This document shows, piece after piece, positions 62,016 through 64,000 of a stretch of DNA of 64,000 nt (positions within the stretch are counted from its first letter, which is position 1; the number at the start of each line of letters is the position of its first letter). The stretch is from Nyssa sinensis (Eukaryota > Streptophyta > Magnoliopsida > Cornales > Nyssaceae), in NCBI GenBank assembly GCA_008638375.1, contig CM018032.1, forward strand, positions 58,161,382-58,225,381, in the 5' to 3' direction. Below the pieces are notes generated by a model, which was not told where the DNA came from, searched no databases, and saw nothing but the letters and a program-made list of their open reading frames with translations. Both the position numbers and the translations under genes were made by a program.

Positions 62016-63818
62016 TCAGTTGAAGAAATAGGGTGATTCTAGAACATCTCTCAGATCAAAGTCTCCCCTTTCGGGCAAGGGGGGGAAAGATAATGTAGGG
62101 AAAGACTTCTGAAAGCTCTCCAATAACTGTTCACAAAGGAACAAAAGTTCAGGTCAACTGTAATAAGCATACAACTAGATTTAATATTCACTGCAACTCT
62201 AAACTAGCTTCCAAAGCAGCAAAACTTTTATTGCGTTTAAATTGAAATTTATATAGAGATTACTGATTGCTTAGAATCAGCATTACATATATATAAATAT
62301 ATTTTGATGAGTGCATCAGCATTATATATGACACCATGGATTGCTTGCTTGCTCCGCACAGTATATACTTGGAAAAAATAAGAAGTAAAAGCAATTGACT
62401 CTGAAACAAGGGGCCAGAGACCATGAATGAATTTAAAATCCTGCCAATTGAAATCAAGCTACTAACAACTAGAATATATCAAGTTCTCATTTTTTTTTAA
62501 GGCATCCATCTATTTACTAAAGGAGACATTTACAAACTCAAAGTGAGCAGACATCAGCTTAGATCTAGTTTCACTGAGAACTTGAGATGAAGAGAGATCA
62601 ATTCAGTGCTTTTCATTTCCTAGAGTTTATTGATAATATTCAACTATAGATTGGCCTCCTATAAAAGTTGTGAGGAGCATTTAGAAAGTGAAGATATTCA
62701 AGATACCATACATTCTCCAGTATGGGTTTATCATAGAGTTCAACGAACTTTTCTCTTAGTATCCGATTCATTTCATCCACATCACATGCATGCGTCCAAT
62801 ATGAATCATGAACACCTGCAATCATATACAATCATGAAATAACTTAAGAGAGAAAAAAGAAAGAACAGAAAAAGAAGGAAACCACTGAGACCTGCAAAGT
62901 TTAAGCCTGCCCTTTTGCAGGCAACTGCAGTCATCATCATATGTGAACCATCAAGGGAGTGAACAAAATTTGGTGGAAAAGCCGTTCTCTGCCGCTTGAC
63001 CATGACCTATAATAGTCAGAACCAGTGAGTTTGAGATTTGGGGCGCAGAAAGCTAATAATTTTCAGAGTGAAAATATTGTCACATACGAATAAACTGGGA
63101 AAACTGCAAAACAATTATAGAGCTGCAGATGAAGTTGGCCTAAATATCACTTCTTATTGTAAGATGCTAGGACCAAATCCTGGTTGATTCATTAGTGTGA
63201 GAGTCCAGTGACAATGGGCTGGAAGACTTGATGGATTCTCATCAGTCAGGATAAAAGGAGTGTCCCAACATCACCCTAATTAATACCCCAACTCGGCTCT
63301 TCACTGGCAATTTGAAAGTTGGTACCCAATAACATTAGAACAGTGACTCTCCATTACTGTCTAATGTGTAAAATTATGTCAAATGTTAGGTGCCCAATAC
63401 ATGAATGGGTAAGATGTTTAATCATTTCTGACAGCTGGGTTATCCCAAAATATCTCACTTTAACATGCAATCCATATGAAAATGAGTATAGGTCTGAAAA
63501 TGACAGTAAATGGCATTGATACAAACACGGCAGAAAACTGGACAAGAAGATCAACAGAATCAATTACCTTCTCTGTTTCACGTTGAAGTGTCAAAACCTG
63601 AAGAGAGGTCTTAATCTGCATAGAAACCAACAAAATAAAGCTGTAATGACATGAAATGTTCTTTTGGTCATCACTAACGTACTAAGGATATTGATGAACT
63701 GTAATGTATCTTCAAGATCAATACTCACAAGATGCCTTCCTAATTTGCGGTAAGGCTGAACAACAGGAAGTCCGAGTGGAGTCATCCACCGCACAGGCTG
63801 ATTTTCGGATGCAATTAT
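62016..63818 (-). CDS. RPOT: Phage-type (T7-like) organellar RNA polymerase RpoT, last five coding exons
   Basis: The nuclear-encoded single-subunit polymerase transcribes mitochondrial and/or plastid genes. Exons on the minus strand: 63729-63818 ([20 protein letters not shown]), 63568-63615 ([15 protein letters not shown]), 62892-63006 ([20 protein letters not shown]), 62712-62815 ([20 protein letters not shown]), 62016-62126 (ending [19 protein letters not shown] at 62016-62018). All GT-AG, phases consistent, 155 residues. VHDSYWTH holds the second catalytic Asp (equivalent to Asp812 of T7 polymerase), and the final FFN is typical of plant RpoT. The first catalytic Asp and the targeting peptide are beyond the right edge, so RPOT1, 2 or 3 cannot be told apart. 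Converges with BLOS2. Confidence 0.96.
63007..63567 (-). other. RpoT intron
   Basis: 0.56 kb between the second and third exons seen. No element recognised. Confidence 0.7.
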
Positions 63819-63956
63819 CTGTTCAAGCTTTGTAGTCAACAACCATGAGAATATCAAGGAGCAAGATGCAAGAGTAATCAAGTAACCATTTTTTTTTTGG
63901 GATCAGTAAGAGCAATCGAGTAACCATATAAGTTAGGCAAAACTTGACACGGCAGG

Positions 63957-63995
<39 letters not shown>
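63957..63995. repeat. (GA)n microsatellite in an RpoT intron
   Basis: About 18 GA units at the right edge, upstream of the first RpoT exon visible here. Confidence 0.9.
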
Positions 63996-63999
<4 letters not shown>

Positions 64000-64000
64000 T

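Noticed and set aside
62630..62842. Plus-strand open frame over the RpoT exon
   Set aside because: Antisense shadow of RpoT exon 62712-62815.

Overview
The window is plant nuclear DNA, most likely from a woody eudicot. The evidence is AT-rich intergenic sequence, GT-AG introns, three recognisable plant single-copy genes, and a heavy load of Copia, LINE, SINE, hAT-like, Mutator-like and PIF/Harbinger elements. The sequence alone does not fix the species.

Left and centre (1-49.2 kb, minus strand): the 5' part of one very large gene for a Furry/MOR2/PAG1-family scaffold protein, which is a cell morphogenesis protein acting with NDR-type kinases in other eukaryotes. Fifteen coding exons (872 codons of about 2,150) were placed base by base from conserved protein sequence and splice sites. 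The gene runs off the left edge. Its introns are inflated by transposons: intron 3 is 16.6 kb, intron 11 is 14.5 kb and intron 6 is 4.7 kb. Exon 12 carries one extra base that breaks the reading frame, so this copy is either a damaged allele or contains a sequencing/assembly error.

Transposons in the big gene: intron 11 holds two LINE remnants, a SINE and a Copia remnant hit by two Mutator-like elements and by a further LTR-like insertion. Intron 6 holds an hAT-like element and a deleted Copia element that contains a TRIM, which in turn contains a Mutator-like element. All of these have target duplications. Intron 3 holds a LINE nested in an hAT-like element, a young 5.0 kb Copia with apparently identical LTRs but two in-frame stops, a SINE, a head-to-head LINE pair, a solo LTR and another SINE. 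Intron 2 holds LINE tails and a TRIM whose interior is an inverted repeat.

Right part: an AT-rich intergenic stretch (49.2-50.9 kb), a Ty3-like LTR fragment (about 51.0-51.6 kb), and a dead PIF/Harbinger transposon (51.8-55.8 kb) whose right end lies only 92 bp before the start codon of the next gene. That gene is BLOS2 (plus strand, 55,930-59,835, two coding exons), a subunit of the BLOC-1 endosomal complex. Converging on it from the right is the 3' end of a phage-type organellar RNA polymerase gene (RpoT, minus strand, five last coding exons, 62,016-63,818). The three host genes have unrelated roles (cell shape scaffold, endosomal sorting, organelle transcription), and I see no operon-like or pathway link between them. 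I found no novel multi-gene system. The notable signals are the frameshift, the dated nests of elements, the palindromic TRIM, and the transposon abutting BLOS2.
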